Origin: Trogon surrucura
Lineage: Eukaryota; Chordata; Aves; Trogoniformes; Trogonidae
NCBI GenBank assembly: GCA_020746105.1
Contig: CM036658.1
Span: 14,058,689-14,122,688, forward strand
DNA: 64,000 bases
Direction: 5' to 3'
Within the stretch, counting starts at the first letter, position 1; every line of letters begins with the position of its first letter. Below, piece by piece: positions 46,901 to 58,355 of this stretch. A program made the position numbers and the translations under genes. The notes under the pieces are model-generated. The model was not told the origin of the DNA, ran no database searches, and worked only from the letters and a program-made list of their open reading frames with translations.

Positions 46901-48324
46901 TAAATCTTGTAATTGGGACTGCCCAGTAGCTAAAAGTGGCCAATTTTTTCTAGCATTGAAGTAACTGTTTTGGAAAGAACAAATCTGTACAGGAGCAACT
47001 GACATGCTTCTCAGTTCTCTGAAGCACTACAATACCATGAAACAAGGTGAGTGGATGTGGGGAAAGTCTTCTTTCTTCTAGTTGCTCATATATAGAGTCA
47101 CATATATTCAGCCACACTTACGGTTACTTCTTTAATATGGGGCTAGTAGCTTGCTGATGAGCCTTTGAGACACTGAATTGCTCCACAGAAGTGTTGGCTG
47201 TAGCTGAAATGGAGAAGTGCAGATGTCTCACTTTGACTCTTTGTTGGAAGTGGATCCAACAGGACCACTGTCGATTTTGTGGTTCCCTGTGTAATACAGA
47301 CAACACCTATGCCCTGATGGAGGAGGAAGGCTGAACACTCCTACTCTCAGCTAGGTTATGATTTCACTCATAAAGCATGGAAATTAGTTACAAGTTGCAA
47401 GTTACAAACTGTACTTTAGGAGTTACAAAACAGAGAACTTGTGAGCTAAAAATCTCATGAATCAAGTGATGAATTACTGAATTCATGTGTTAAACAAGTC
47501 TGTATGAAGGGGATTAACCCCTTCCTCATCATGTTTGTTTTCTTTCCTAATGAGCTCATACAGTAAAGTTTAATTGACAAAGTATGTTGTTGTCTAAATT
47601 TAAGAGCTCCAAATAGAACATGATAGTGCAGACAATCTAACAGTAGGGAGAAAAGAAAAAAAAAGTTTAAGTGCAGAATATAAATAAATGGCTTGTTTCA
47701 ATAGTGATTTGAAAAAAAAAATACCTGAAGTCTTTGTTTAACATTGATTTTTAGTTCAAGTATCTGATAAAATGTTAAATAGATTATACTTTAATTCATT
47801 AATATAGTCATATTAGAAAAGACATCTCACAAGGAGATGCATAGGATCCTTCTTTTTGTGTTTTTGTCATCTCTGCCCCTTATATATGAAATAGGGAATG
47901 AATACGGATAGCATCTCTGTGTTCCAAAACCTCAAATGTGTTATCTTTTAAAAGCTGGATAGTTGTAAGATATCAAATACATTAATGATTTTTTACTTAT
48001 ATATGTTATATGTTTATACCCCTATATTTGTTAGAACATTAATTCAATATTTGAAAGTTCTGTAACTTACTAAATTATTTTCAAAGTAATTTTAATTAAC
48101 GCTGTTACACACACATATGTGTTCTTTTGAGATTCTCCTTACTGTTACAAATCTCCTAAGAAGGAATCTTATTATAAAAGTCCTAAAATACCCTTGTCTT
48201 TAGCTGTCTCCCCGGTGACAGATGATTTCAACCTTGGGAATGTTAATCAGTGTATACCTTTAGTTAATCTCTTTATCTGCTGCAATATTTTCATGATCTC
48301 TTCAAACAGTACACTGTTTCCACA
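44000..48324. other. Unique AT-rich sequence
   Basis: No gene or transposon recognised. An imperfect inverted repeat with 16-base arms lies at 45076-45113. A perfect seven-base hairpin at 48304-48319 sits next to the following CR1. Confidence 0.45.
45076..45113. repeat. Inverted repeat, 16-base arms, 6-base loop
   Basis: Arms 45076-45091 and 45098-45113 pair at 15 of 16 positions around the loop ATGCAC. It contains ATTTGCA-like (octamer-like) halves. Function unknown. Confidence 0.85.
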
Positions 48325-49171
48325 CAGGTGGAATGACTCCTGCGATTGGTGTGTTGGACTAGAAGGTTATAAACTGTTCAGGAAGGACGGGCAGGGGAAA
48401 CGAGGATGGGGTGTTGCCCTCTATGTCAATGATCAGCTAGAGTGCATGGAGCTCCACCTGGCAAATGATGATGAAAGAACCGAGTGCCTGTGGACCAGGG
48501 TCAAAGGAAGGATAGGAGACTTTACAGTGGGGGTGTGCTACAGACCACCCAATCAGGAGGACCAAGTGGACGAGGCCCTTCATAAGCAGATAGGAGTGGC
48601 TGCTCCTTCACAAGCCCTGGTCCTCAGGGAGGCTTTTAACCACCCCGATATCAGTTGGAAAAGCAACATGGCAGGAGATAAGCAATCCAGGAGATTCCTG
48701 GAATACATTGATGATAACTTCTTTCTCCAAGTGATAGAGGAACCAACAAGGAGAGGTGCCATGTTAGACCTCGTTCTCTACAATAGGGAAGGGCTGGTGG
48801 GTAATGTTAAACTCATGGGTAGCCTCGGCTGCAGTGACCATGAGATGGTGGAGTTTGAGATCCTAAGGGCAGCTCAGAGGCGAAAGCTCAGCAAGCTTGA
48901 AACCCTTGATTTCAAGAGAGCTGACTTTCACCTCGTTAGGAGCCTCCTTGCTAGTGTGCCATGGGATAATGCACTGGAGGGACTGGGAGCCCAAGAAAGC
49001 TGGTCAACTTTCAAACACCATCTCCTTCAAGTTCAAAGGCATTGGATTCCTAAAAGGAAAAAATCAGGCAAAAACACCAGGAGACCTATATGGATAAACA
49101 GAGAACTCCTAGCGAAAATCAAATACAAAAGGGGAACTCACAAAGCATGGAAGCAGGGACTGGTAACCTGA
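48194..49171 (+). pseudogene. CR1 ORF2 fragment: endonuclease domain and linker
   Basis: A 325-codon frame whose first 43 or so residues are non-CR1 flank read through by chance. From residue 44 (HRWNDSCDW) it is an APE-type endonuclease, the enzyme that nicks the target. GVALYVND is at 73-80, YRPPNQ at 116-121 and the catalytic SDH at 214-216. The usual GDFNHPD block is EAFNHPD at 146-152, so the first acidic residue is lost and the nuclease is probably dead. The linker (RRPIWINRELLAKIKYKRG) follows. The frame ends at TGA 49169-49171, where a tryptophan codon is expected. Confidence 0.88.
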
Positions 49172-49305
49172 GATGACTACAAGGAAGTCGCTTGTGTAAT
49201 CAGAGACCAGGTTAGAAAAGCTAAGGCCCTGACAGAGTCAAATCCGGCCAGAGATACTAGAAATAACAGAAAAGGATTTTATAGGTATGTAAGAGAAAAA
49301 AAAAA

Positions 49306-49773
49306 ATGAGAGAGAATGTGGGGCCTCTCCGGAATGATGCAGGTGTCCTGGTTACTGAGGATGTGGAGAAGGCTGAAGTATTCAACAACTTCTTTGCTTC
49401 AGTCTTCACTGGCAGCAGCTCAGATTACACCCCTCAAATCATGGAGGGTGTTGTCTGGGTCTGGGAGAATGAAGAACCACTCAAGGCATGAGCAGATCAG
49501 GTCCAGGAACACCTAGAGAACATGAAGGTGCACAAATCCATGGGAACCGATGAGATACATCCACAGGTCCTGAAGGAACTGGCAGCTGAAGTTGCTAGGC
49601 CACTAGACATGATATTTGAGAGGTCCTGGCAGTCTGGTGAGGTTCCTGCAGATTGGAAAAGGGGGAACATAACCGCCATCTTTAAAAACAAACCAAAGAC
49701 AACCCAGGGAACTACAGACCAGTCAGCCTTACCTCTGTGCCAGGCAAAATCATGGAACAGATTCTCCTGGTAG
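49306..49773 (+). pseudogene. CR1 reverse-transcriptase N-terminal pieces
   Basis: Two pieces in one register (49306-49491 and 49522-49773), separated by a TGA at 49489-49491. The first carries [19 protein letters not shown] and FFASVFTG, the usual lead-in to the polymerase. The second carries HPQVLKELAAEVARPLDMIF and [19 protein letters not shown], then loses the family frame at about 49690 (after the FK-N-K region), where the normal NYRPVSLT segment continues in the next register. Confidence 0.83.
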
Positions 49774-50747
49774 CTGTACTAACGCACGTGAAAGATAATC
49801 AAGTGGTTGGTGACAGCCAACATGGCTTCACCAGGGGCAAGTCGTCCCTGACTAATTTCACAGCCTTCTATGACAAAGCTACAGCGCTGGTTGACAGGGG
49901 AAAAGCAACGGATGTCATTTTCCTGGACTTGTGCAAGGCATTTGACACTGTCCCACATGACATCCTTGTCTCTAAAATGGAGAGACACGGATTTGACAGA
50001 TGGACCACTCAGTGGATAAAGAACTGGCTGAAAGGTCACACTCAAAGAGTTGTGGTCAATGGCTCAAAGTCCATGTGGAGACCAGTGACAAGTGATGTTC
50101 CTCAGGGGTCTGTTCTGGGTCCAGTGCTGTTCAACCACATTGTCAGTGACATGGATGACAGTATTGAGTGCACTCTCAGCAAGTTTGCCGACGACACCAA
50201 ACTGTGTGGTGCCATGGACTCACTTGAGGGAAGAGATGCCATCCAGAGGGACCTTGATAGGCTTGAGAAAAGGGTCAGTGCAAACTGCAGGAGCTTCAAC
50301 GAGTCAAAATGCAAGGTCCTTCACCTGGGTTGGGCCAATCCCAGGCACAAATACAAACTGGGCACAGAGTGGGTTGAGAGTAGCCCTGAAGAGAAGGATT
50401 TGGGGGTGTTGGTAGACAAAAAGCTGAATATGAGTCGGCAGTGCACTCATGCATCCCAGAAGGCCAGCCGTGTCCTGGGATGTATCAAGAGAAGCGTAGT
50501 CAGCAGGTCAAGAGAGGTGATTCTCTCCCTTTACTCTGCTCTTGTCAGACCTCATCTTAAACACTCTGTCCATTTCTGGTGTCCCCACCATAAGAGGGAC
50601 ATAGAACTGTTGGAGCACGTTCAGAGGAGGGTCACAAAGATGATCCAGGAGCTGGAGCACCTCTGCTATGAGGACAGGTTGCAGCAGCTGGGACTGTTCA
50701 GTCTTGAAAAGAGAAGACTTCGGGGGGACCTAATAGCTGCCTTCTAG
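49737..50747 (+). pseudogene. CR1 reverse transcriptase core and C-terminal region
   Basis: A 336-codon open frame. Family motifs: [20 protein letters not shown] (residues 27-46), motif A LDLCKAFD (63-70), VPQGSVLGP (121-129) and catalytic FADD (150-153). The C-terminal blocks follow ([61 protein letters not shown]). The catalytic aspartates of motif A and FADD are intact. It ends at TAG 50745-50747, where sister copies have a glutamine codon; the family sequence continues (YLKGSYRKVGEG) past it. It lacks ORF1 and the N-terminal part, so it is a relic. Confidence 0.9.
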
Positions 50748-51085
50748 TACCTGAAGGGATCCTACAGGAAGGTTGGGGAGGGACTTTTTACAAGAGTGTT
50801 GACTGATAGGACAAGGGGAAATGGGTTTAAATTGAAGGAGAATAGATTTAGATTAGATCTTAGGAAGAAATTTTTCAGGAGAGGGAGGTAAGACTCTGGA
50901 ACAGATTGCCCAGAGATGTTGTGGCTGCCCCCTCCCTGGATGTGTTCAAGGCCAGGTTGGACGGAGCCTTGAGTAGCCTGATCTAGTTGAGAGGCGTCCC
51001 TGCCCGTGACAGTGAGGTTGGATTAAATGATCTCTAAGGTCCCTTCCAGCCTAGGCCATTCTATGATTCTATGATTCTATGATTA

Positions 51086-53929
51086 TTTAAGAACACTCTA
51101 GGTATGAACTCGTTATACGGCATAAGGTATTTTATGTCTGAACCCTTAAAGTGTTGTGAAGACACTATCTTCAAGAGCAATACAGAATAGGGTGCACTGT
51201 TCATACCTAAATCTTGTTCAGGATTTTGTCTTGAAGTGAGTTCTTATTTTTAAACGTTTCTTGAACAAGTCTAGAGAACTATTTTTCACTAAAGTTTAAT
51301 AAAACCCGTCAGAATAAATCTTGCTTGTATTTGATGAACTGCCAGGAAACTTCAGTCCTACTCAATTTGCCCTTCTTCTGCCTGGGCTTCTCCTGAACAG
51401 TGTTGGAAGCTTCAGGGCTTACATCCTGCAGGCTTCCCACTAGTTGCTGCGCAGTGTGAGGATATGGGACGATGTGACTTGACTGCAACTTTTGAAAGTT
51501 AATAAAGCCATTTTAAATCATGACATTTGAAGCTCTAGGTTTAATTGTTAAATTTCAGCCTTAGTTCATATGGGGAAAATAGAATGTTAGACACTGATTT
51601 GTAAGAGACATTGTGTAACAGCAAATCCTTATATGGTAAAAACTGCTCTCACAGAATCTTGTCATCTTTGTTACCAAAATCTCTCAAACAAACCCAACGT
51701 TGTAGACAATAAAACAAAACAAATTTTACAGATTTTAATGTGTAGATTTCAACAACTTATTCTCAGGGTGAAACACAGGAAAGAACTAAGTGACATAAAT
51801 TGGATTACACACAGAGTCAAAAGTCTTCTGACCATTCATAATTTAGAAACAAAATGAAAAATTCTTCGCTGTGATTTTTGACCAAAATCTTGTGCTGTGA
51901 AACTGGTGTTAGATTTATCAGGCAATTTTGCAGGGAAGGAAAATTGGCTACAAGTTTATCTAAAAGATTTTTATTTAGAAGTGTAAAAGTAAAAACAAGA
52001 TATTGAAAATTTTTTTATCTGTAGTAGGATGAAATACCATGGCTGCTGCAGTAAAAAGTCTGAATCCACATCAAAGGAAATTACAAAGGAGTCTGGTGTA
52101 TCTCATATGTGAAGGAGTTAGAGGAAGTGTCAAGGAAATACACTGAAGTGAGAATGAGTCTGGTTTAGTGCATACTTTAATACACTCTTCTCTTGATTTT
52201 TGCAATGGTTTTTAAATCTTTTAGATTCTGAACATATGTTTTATTCTACTTTTTTTTTTTTTTTTCCCCCTCAACATAGCAAAATCTTGGCCTCAAGGGA
52301 GAAAATTTCACTGTCACCAAGGGGCAGGACTACGGGAGGAGAACAGATGGAAAGGGAAGAAATGGAGGATTTAAATGTAATTCTGCCAAGTCAGTCATTA
52401 TATGTAAGTAGGAATGTGAAACTTGCATATTAGTTTACTCTGCATCTCAGATACTGGAAATAAACTGTGGGAAAACTGTGAAGGCTAATCCAATTTGTAT
52501 TCTTCTTGATTTTTTAAGAAAATCTTTTCTAAAATAACATCTCGAATCCCAGGTGACTTTCCATTGTTTTCTAACCACTTAGAACAGGGGAGAAAAGGGC
52601 ATGACTGCCAAATTATCAGTGATTTTAAACAAGATTGATAGAACAGCTGAGACCTTGGAGGATACAAGAGACATTGAGGTACGGGCTGACAAGTAGATTG
52701 TGAAGCTTTGGAACATGTACATGACAAATAAATAAAAGATGTGGGAAGCTTTAGCAAGTACATGACAGAAGTCTGGATTATTTCCAGGGATAACACCTGA
52801 ATATTGTTTTTTGTTCTTCACTTGTGTTACAACTGAAATGTCAAAAATTACTTGATATAGAAGTTGATTCAGAAGATGATATAGAACTTGATATAGAATT
52901 TAATTTACTAACTAGCAAATGTGTTTTCTAATGAAAAATACATGAGAGATTCTACAGGTGATAATTTTAAAAAATCCCTTAACAGTATGTTAAGATATAA
53001 ATCAAATTTAGAGGAAATTGTGAGAAAGCATATTCTGTCTGACTTTCTGATTTCTGTATATTACATTAAATGACTATTTTCTGCATGCCTAGTATGCTGA
53101 GCTGGATCAGGATATATAATCTTCTCGTACGACCTTGCTTGAAATATCAGGTACATCAGTCATAAGTAGTAAAATGAAACCAAACCATCAGTGGGTAAAG
53201 AAAAGTCTATTCCAGACAGCATAAATAAATCTGTGACTTCAAGGAAAGTCATGCCAATTTTGATTTATAAATTAACCTGTGAGATAACACTGGCCAAATC
53301 AGTGTTGAAGGATGTGAGGGGGAAATTATCTGTTACCATTCTCTGAATTCCTAAATGTTATCTCTTAGACTAAAAGAAAATCTTAGAGCTGAAAAAAAAA
53401 ATGTAATTAGTAAGAAGATGTCTGCAAAAAAAAAAAAAAAAGTGAGTAGTATTTGATTTTGAATTGATTACTATATCATGATTCCCACAATATCCTATAA
53501 GGAAGAAATGTTTTAAATGGCTCCAAAGTCAGAAAAGATGGGTTGTTCTCCTTTTCTTAGCTATCTGGGATCATATTGCTGCCTCTCTAAGCTACAACAA
53601 GTACACTTTTAAGACCAAACGTTCAAGGCAGAAAAGGAGAAACAGGTAGTGAAAGGAAGAGATGCAAAAGAAGGCAAAATAAACATGAGTAAGCCATTCT
53701 ACTTTACTTTGGTACCCTTAATCAAAAAGGAAACTTTATAAATTTCTGGAGTTTGAAGTTCCTGACACTGCATGACATAAAATATTACCTGGTTTCGTTT
53801 TGCCTTGTAAATTGGCCAATCATTTATAGAAGATATTCCACTGACGTGATTAAAAACTGGGATTATCTAGTTGCCTATGAATCAGAAATAATAGTATTTT
53901 CTACAGCATGTGTCAAGCTTGGAACAACC
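51086..53929. other. Unique sequence with one exon-like segment
   Basis: AT-rich sequence, with a GC-richer part at about 51360-51480 that includes an imperfect hairpin. A candidate exon at 52280-52403 is listed separately. A-runs are at 53391-53401 and 53426-53441. No transposon recognised. Confidence 0.42.
52280..52403 (+). CDS. Candidate internal exon, unidentified
   Basis: A 124-base segment is bounded by a strong acceptor and a good donor. Upstream is a run of 15 or more T followed by CCCCCTCAACATAG, with a CTGAAC branch-like sequence near 52228; downstream is GTAAGTA. Read with one leading base (the last codon ends at 52403) it gives 41 codons starting KILASREKISLSPRG and ending ILPSQSLY, acidic and serine-rich. 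A second frame is also open, which lowers confidence. I recognise no family, and no neighbouring exon was found in the window. It might be an exon of a large gene, a cryptic exon or chance. Confidence 0.28.
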
Positions 53930-54157
53930 ATTGGTAGGTTTAGATAAGATATTAGGAAGTTCTTCACTGTGAGGTTGGTGAGATACTGGCACAGGTTGCC
54001 CAGAGAAGTAGTGGAGGTCCCATCCCTGGAGACATTCAAGGTCAGGCTTGATGAAGCTTTGAACAACCTGATCTAGTTAAAGATGTCCCTGCTCACTGCA
54101 GGGGGGCTTGGACATTTAAAGGTCCCTTCTGACCCAATGCATTCCGTGATTCTACAA
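53930..54157 (+). mobile_element. CR1 LINE 3' fragment, old
   Basis: About 230 bases: TTAGATAAGATATTAGGAAG, the coding segment for [19 protein letters not shown] in decayed form, CATCCCTGGAGACATTCAAG, the GCTCACTGCAGG 3' UTR segment and a reduced tail ATTCCGTGATTCTAC. The 3' UTR is like that of the copy at 8284-9327, so it belongs to that older subfamily. Confidence 0.85.
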
Positions 54158-57100
54158 TATCTGACACCAAAACTAAAAAAAAAACACAGATGCTCAGTCT
54201 GGCCTCTCAAAGCGCATGGCAAGTCTATGACATTATGACTGCAGTCTTCATTGTTCAGATATGTTTGTACTGGGGTCATCTCCAAACCAACCTCACTCAT
54301 TTTGCACAGGCAAAGTGACTAGTTGCTATGAACGTGTTTCCATCCACTGGCTTGTTAGATCTGAACTGAAAACTCATGTGCAGTAAATTTCGTGATTCTG
54401 TATCACAGAGACTTATTTTCTGTGAAAAATCATTCAATCCCAAATCCATAAACAGCTATTGTAGACAGACTCCTGCAGACTCAGAGAGTTATTTAAGAAG
54501 TTTCTGCTTGTTTCGCTTTGGAAGCACTTGTCCAGCTGAAGATACTGCTTGCTCAACTGCCTAAAAAGATAAAATAAAAAGCAAACAATTTAGTTTAAAT
54601 ATACGGATGAATAAGAAACACTTGCCAGTGAAAGTGATTGGAACTAATCCAGTTTAATTTGACCATGTATATTACTTTGTCAATAAACATTCCCGTATTT
54701 TGTGAGTCATGCTAACCAACTAAAGTAAATCACAATTTACTGCCATTTTTAATGAAGATATAAAATTGCCGCCTGAGTCATATCAGATATAACACCTGTC
54801 ATTCTCCCTAAATGGCTGAAATGGACAATATTTCTTCCTACCAGGGTGATTGTGTGATCACAACAGTGACATACCTTTAATATAGTCGCTGTATTTTGAA
54901 AGAAGTGTTGGAAAACGTATTATGCTAATTAGACTGCAGCAGTCTCTCTCCTAATAGTTCAACGTGTTCTTTCAGCACTTTTGATGAGAAAGTACATAGT
55001 AATGATACATGGGCAATAAAATATTGCTGTACTTATAATATTTGCCTTCCTTATTTTATTCTGCTTAAAGAGTCCTAAAACTTTGATTCTGTATGATAAC
55101 AAGTGAGCCCTGTTTATTCTCGTGATGATACTGAACAGACAATATATTTTTCCATTTTCAGCAGAGATATTGTTTTTGTATAAATAGAAGACCTTCATGA
55201 GTGATACTGTCTTTATCGTCATGGTAGAACTTTGCCTGAAGAATACCAGTTTGGCAACACTCACAGTTTCTCCCATCACAGCCACATGGTTATCTGCTCT
55301 CATAGCATTGCTTTAAACTTCCCATTTTACAATTTTCAGAAATCTCATTACATTTTACCACACAAAAGATAGAACACAGTGGATGAAAACAAGACATACC
55401 CTATTGTGCAGATTGGAATTCAAGCATAGGGAAGTAAAAACATAATACAGTAGTATTCTGTCAATGTGTGTCTTAAAAGAGGACAGAACCAAGTTTCCTC
55501 TGAACATTTAAAAAAATCAAGCTCTTTGTTATGTATTATGTGTATTCAATATACTGTACCTCACTAGTATAAGATGACCTGACAGGAAGAAATACTGTGA
55601 AGTATAGAAGATAGCATTTTCTAAAGAAAGAGTCATTGAGTTTATAAAAGTTCCCATAAAAATGATCTAAATACTCAGTTTAGCAAGTTTCCAAGACCCT
55701 TCCTTCCCTTGAAAAAAAACCTCTTGAAATGTATAAAGAGCAGACATCATATTCAATTTGAAATTTTTAGGAACAGATTTTTAGATTAAATAAGTACAAA
55801 TACTGACAATGAGGGGAAAAAAAACCCACCATTAAAATATGCATGTAGTGCCTTAGAAGACAGATTCTCTGAGTTCTCAGTCAATGTGCCTCACAACATG
55901 CAAGCAGATTGTTCTCGTTTTTAAAACATTTATGTGTTTTGCTGTTTTATCCAGGATTAGGGAAAGGCGGAATTCAAGGGCAGTATGAGTTGAGTACACA
56001 CATTTGGTATATTCATTCTTTAAAAAATTCTACTCGCCATCTCTCTCAAATGGAGATTGAAATACATGTTAGGTCAAATTATTAGACTTGCAAGACACAT
56101 CAGCATTCTCAAACACCTTCTTGTTGCCCAGTTTCTTGAAGAGTAATAGGAAATTTATCTATTCACTACTTCATATCTAGTTCCTTATAAATGGTGGGTA
56201 GGGTACAAGTTACATTAAGTTACACTACATGTTTACAGGAAATAAAAGGATGCATTTATAAAGTATGCTTGCATTTATTATCAGTGATCTTTTCATGCAA
56301 CTGTTACTCATAAAGGATAATAAATTAGACATATATAGTCCCACTGATGTGAATTAAGTTAGATCTTCACGAAGATTTTCTTATAGTGGCTTAGAGGTTT
56401 TTATGCTTAACATTTCATTTCTGCTGGTACATTTTCTGTAAACATGCAACAGTTGAAATGTTCCTCTGCATCATGTAGTGATATACAATAATTTTCAACC
56501 AGAACAAGTCAAAAGAAAACAGACTTGAGGAAGTCCTTGACAGTTTCTGTTCTTCAAATGTGATTAGTAAGTAGATATGATTCTCTTATTACTCGTAGTG
56601 CAAGACACAAGTAATATCATGGAAGACAGCCCTAATTCTCAGTACAGAAGTACATTATCAGTTCAGTTCACACATTCAAGGAAAAGTTCATTGGAGGAAG
56701 ACATCCTTGAGACATTCCATATTTCTGTGTATATTCAGATATCATGATGCAAGATATATTTATTCCTAAAAGGTTAGAACTGAAAAAAAATATTTGAAAT
56801 GATTGGTGGCTGTTAAGATTGCTAAAGTAGTTACTCCAACCAGTGTGACAATTGCCATTAAAGGAATGAAGTGAGCTTAGTGGCTGCTTAGGAGCTGGAC
56901 CAAACAGGGAACAAGATGGAGAAGGAAGAAGAAGGCAGGGTGCTAGTGAAATGACTTTATTTAGAAGTATTGATAAATTGTATTTTGTTGAATGAAGATT
57001 GAACGAAGGACTGAGACTACTGCTACAGGTAAAAATTTGAAAACCTTCAAATTTGAGTTACAGATTAATATTCCTGCACATTCACATCTCACAGAAGATT

Positions 57101-57235
57101 TTAATAACAGTAAGATAAGATGTGTGTCTCTATGAGATGAAAGACTGTTGAGAGGCAATTGGAAATGGAGTTTGCTCCAGCTAAATGGTGCCAAAGCTAT
57201 TGAATTCATATGTAGCTAGTAGAAATCTGAAAATA
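54158..57235. other. Unique AT-rich sequence
   Basis: No gene or transposon recognised. Open frames up to 114 codons on the minus strand (55303-54959) show no family resemblance. Confidence 0.43.
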
Positions 57236-58355
57236 TGCTCCCTCAGCAAACTCGTAGATAATACTAAATTATGGGGAGTGGGGTACTTGTGAACAATAAA
57301 GTTTCAATCCAAAGAGACCTTGAGAAAACCATACACTGAGGCCAACAGAACTCTCATGACATTGAATAGAGAGAGATGTGTTAATCTGAGGAGCAGTAAC
57401 TCCACATGTCCTTATAACCTGGATACTAACTGGTTAGCCTTGCTAAACTGGATCTGGAATTTCAGTACTATGTGCCAGCAGTGTGCTCTCAGTGCAAACA
57501 AACAAAACAGGATAGCAGGTCACATTAGGATGACCGTGGCCAGGAGTCTGAGAAAAGTTCTTCCTCTTTACTCTGTGCTTGTAAGGTTGCAGCAAAAGTA
57601 CTATGGTCAATTTAAGAAGCTGCAGTTCAAGAGTGATGTGAAAAACAATAGAACAACCAAGGCAGCTGGGCATCTAAAGTACTGGTCTCCAAAATTTTTT
57701 GATTCTGCACCTATACCATTAAAAGTGTTTTTATCACACAAGCCTGATATATGTATATTTACTGTTTATATATTATATATATATGTACTACCGTATTGAT
57801 ATATTATGTACATTATAAACCATGCAAAAATGGAAATAAAGGATGAGACAAGGAAAAAATAAACACTTCTTAAAAATATTTAAATATTTTATTTAACAAT
57901 GATAAAAAAAAATTCTTCCCTGATAGATTGTGTAGCACATCCACACACCCTAGTTTGGACACCACTGACCTAGAGCATAGAAGAAGAGGATGAGGAAGCC
58001 TAGCTTGCTTACTCCAGTGAAGAAGAGATTAAGCGAAGCATTTTAGGATGGCATTTGCTTCCTTGAAGGATTATGGGGATGAGAAAACAAACTCTTCTCC
58101 ACAGGGGAATATGGTATAATAAAGGGCAGTTCCACAGCTTGTAGCCTGGGAGAGCCAGCCTAGCGGTCAGTAAGAAATTCTTCGCCATGGGGTTAGTGTA
58201 GGACTGGCATGGGTTGTTTAAACTCCACACCTCATAGCTGTTGAGGTTTGGCCAGAAAAAAACATACCTGACCTGACCTAATATTGGGCATTGCCCTCCT
58301 TCAGGTTGGAATAGATGATCCCAGGAAGTCTCTTTAAGCCAGTATTTCTACAATT
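57236..58355 (+). mobile_element. Ancient CR1 LINE copy, interrupted by a hAT-type element
   Basis: The first part (57236-57679) is a strongly diverged CR1: a decayed ADDTKL region, then a frame at 57320-57799 with QQCALSANKQNRIAGHIRM and LRKVLPLYSVLVRLQQKYYGQF, which line up with [17 protein letters not shown] and [22 protein letters not shown] of younger copies. The second part (57968-58355) resumes with a GAAGAAGAGGATGAGGAAG region and ends in CR1-like 3' sequence (CCTTCAGGTTGGAATAGATGATC). The middle is a separate DNA transposon. Many indels make this the oldest CR1 in the window apart from the fragment at 10805. Confidence 0.8.
57680..57967. mobile_element. Non-autonomous hAT-type DNA transposon (MITE)
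   Basis: A 288-base element with terminal inverted repeats: left TACTGGTCTCCAAA at 57680, right (reverse complement) CAGTGGTGTCCAAA ending at 57967, matching at 11 of 14 positions. The right end is the classic hAT/Charlie-type CAGTGG-TCCAAA terminus. The 8-base flanks ATCTAAAG (57672-57679) and ACCTAGAG (57968-57975) match at six of eight positions, with two transitions, as an aged hAT target duplication. The inside is AT-rich and codes for no transposase, so it depended on an enzyme from elsewhere. It lies in an ancient CR1 and is therefore younger than that copy. Confidence 0.7.

Larger units (their letters stand above)
48325..51085 (+). mobile_element. Longest CR1 LINE copy: endonuclease, reverse transcriptase and ATTCTATG tail
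   Basis: About 2.76 kb of a CR1 that would be roughly 4-4.5 kb complete. It starts inside the endonuclease domain (RWNDSCDWCVGLEGYKLF) and continues through the reverse transcriptase and C-terminal region to a 3' tail of ATTCTATG units at about 51056-51085. The coding region is broken by nonsense codons at 49169, 49489 and 50745 and by frameshifts near 49290 and 49690 and after 50870. It belongs to a different subfamily from the GATTCTGT-tailed copies, and its last 110 bases match the SINE tail at 22884-22971. Confidence 0.92.

Noticed and set aside
51360..51480. GC-richer stretch with an imperfect hairpin as an RNA gene
   Set aside because: The hairpin is short and interrupted, with no recognisable RNA family features.
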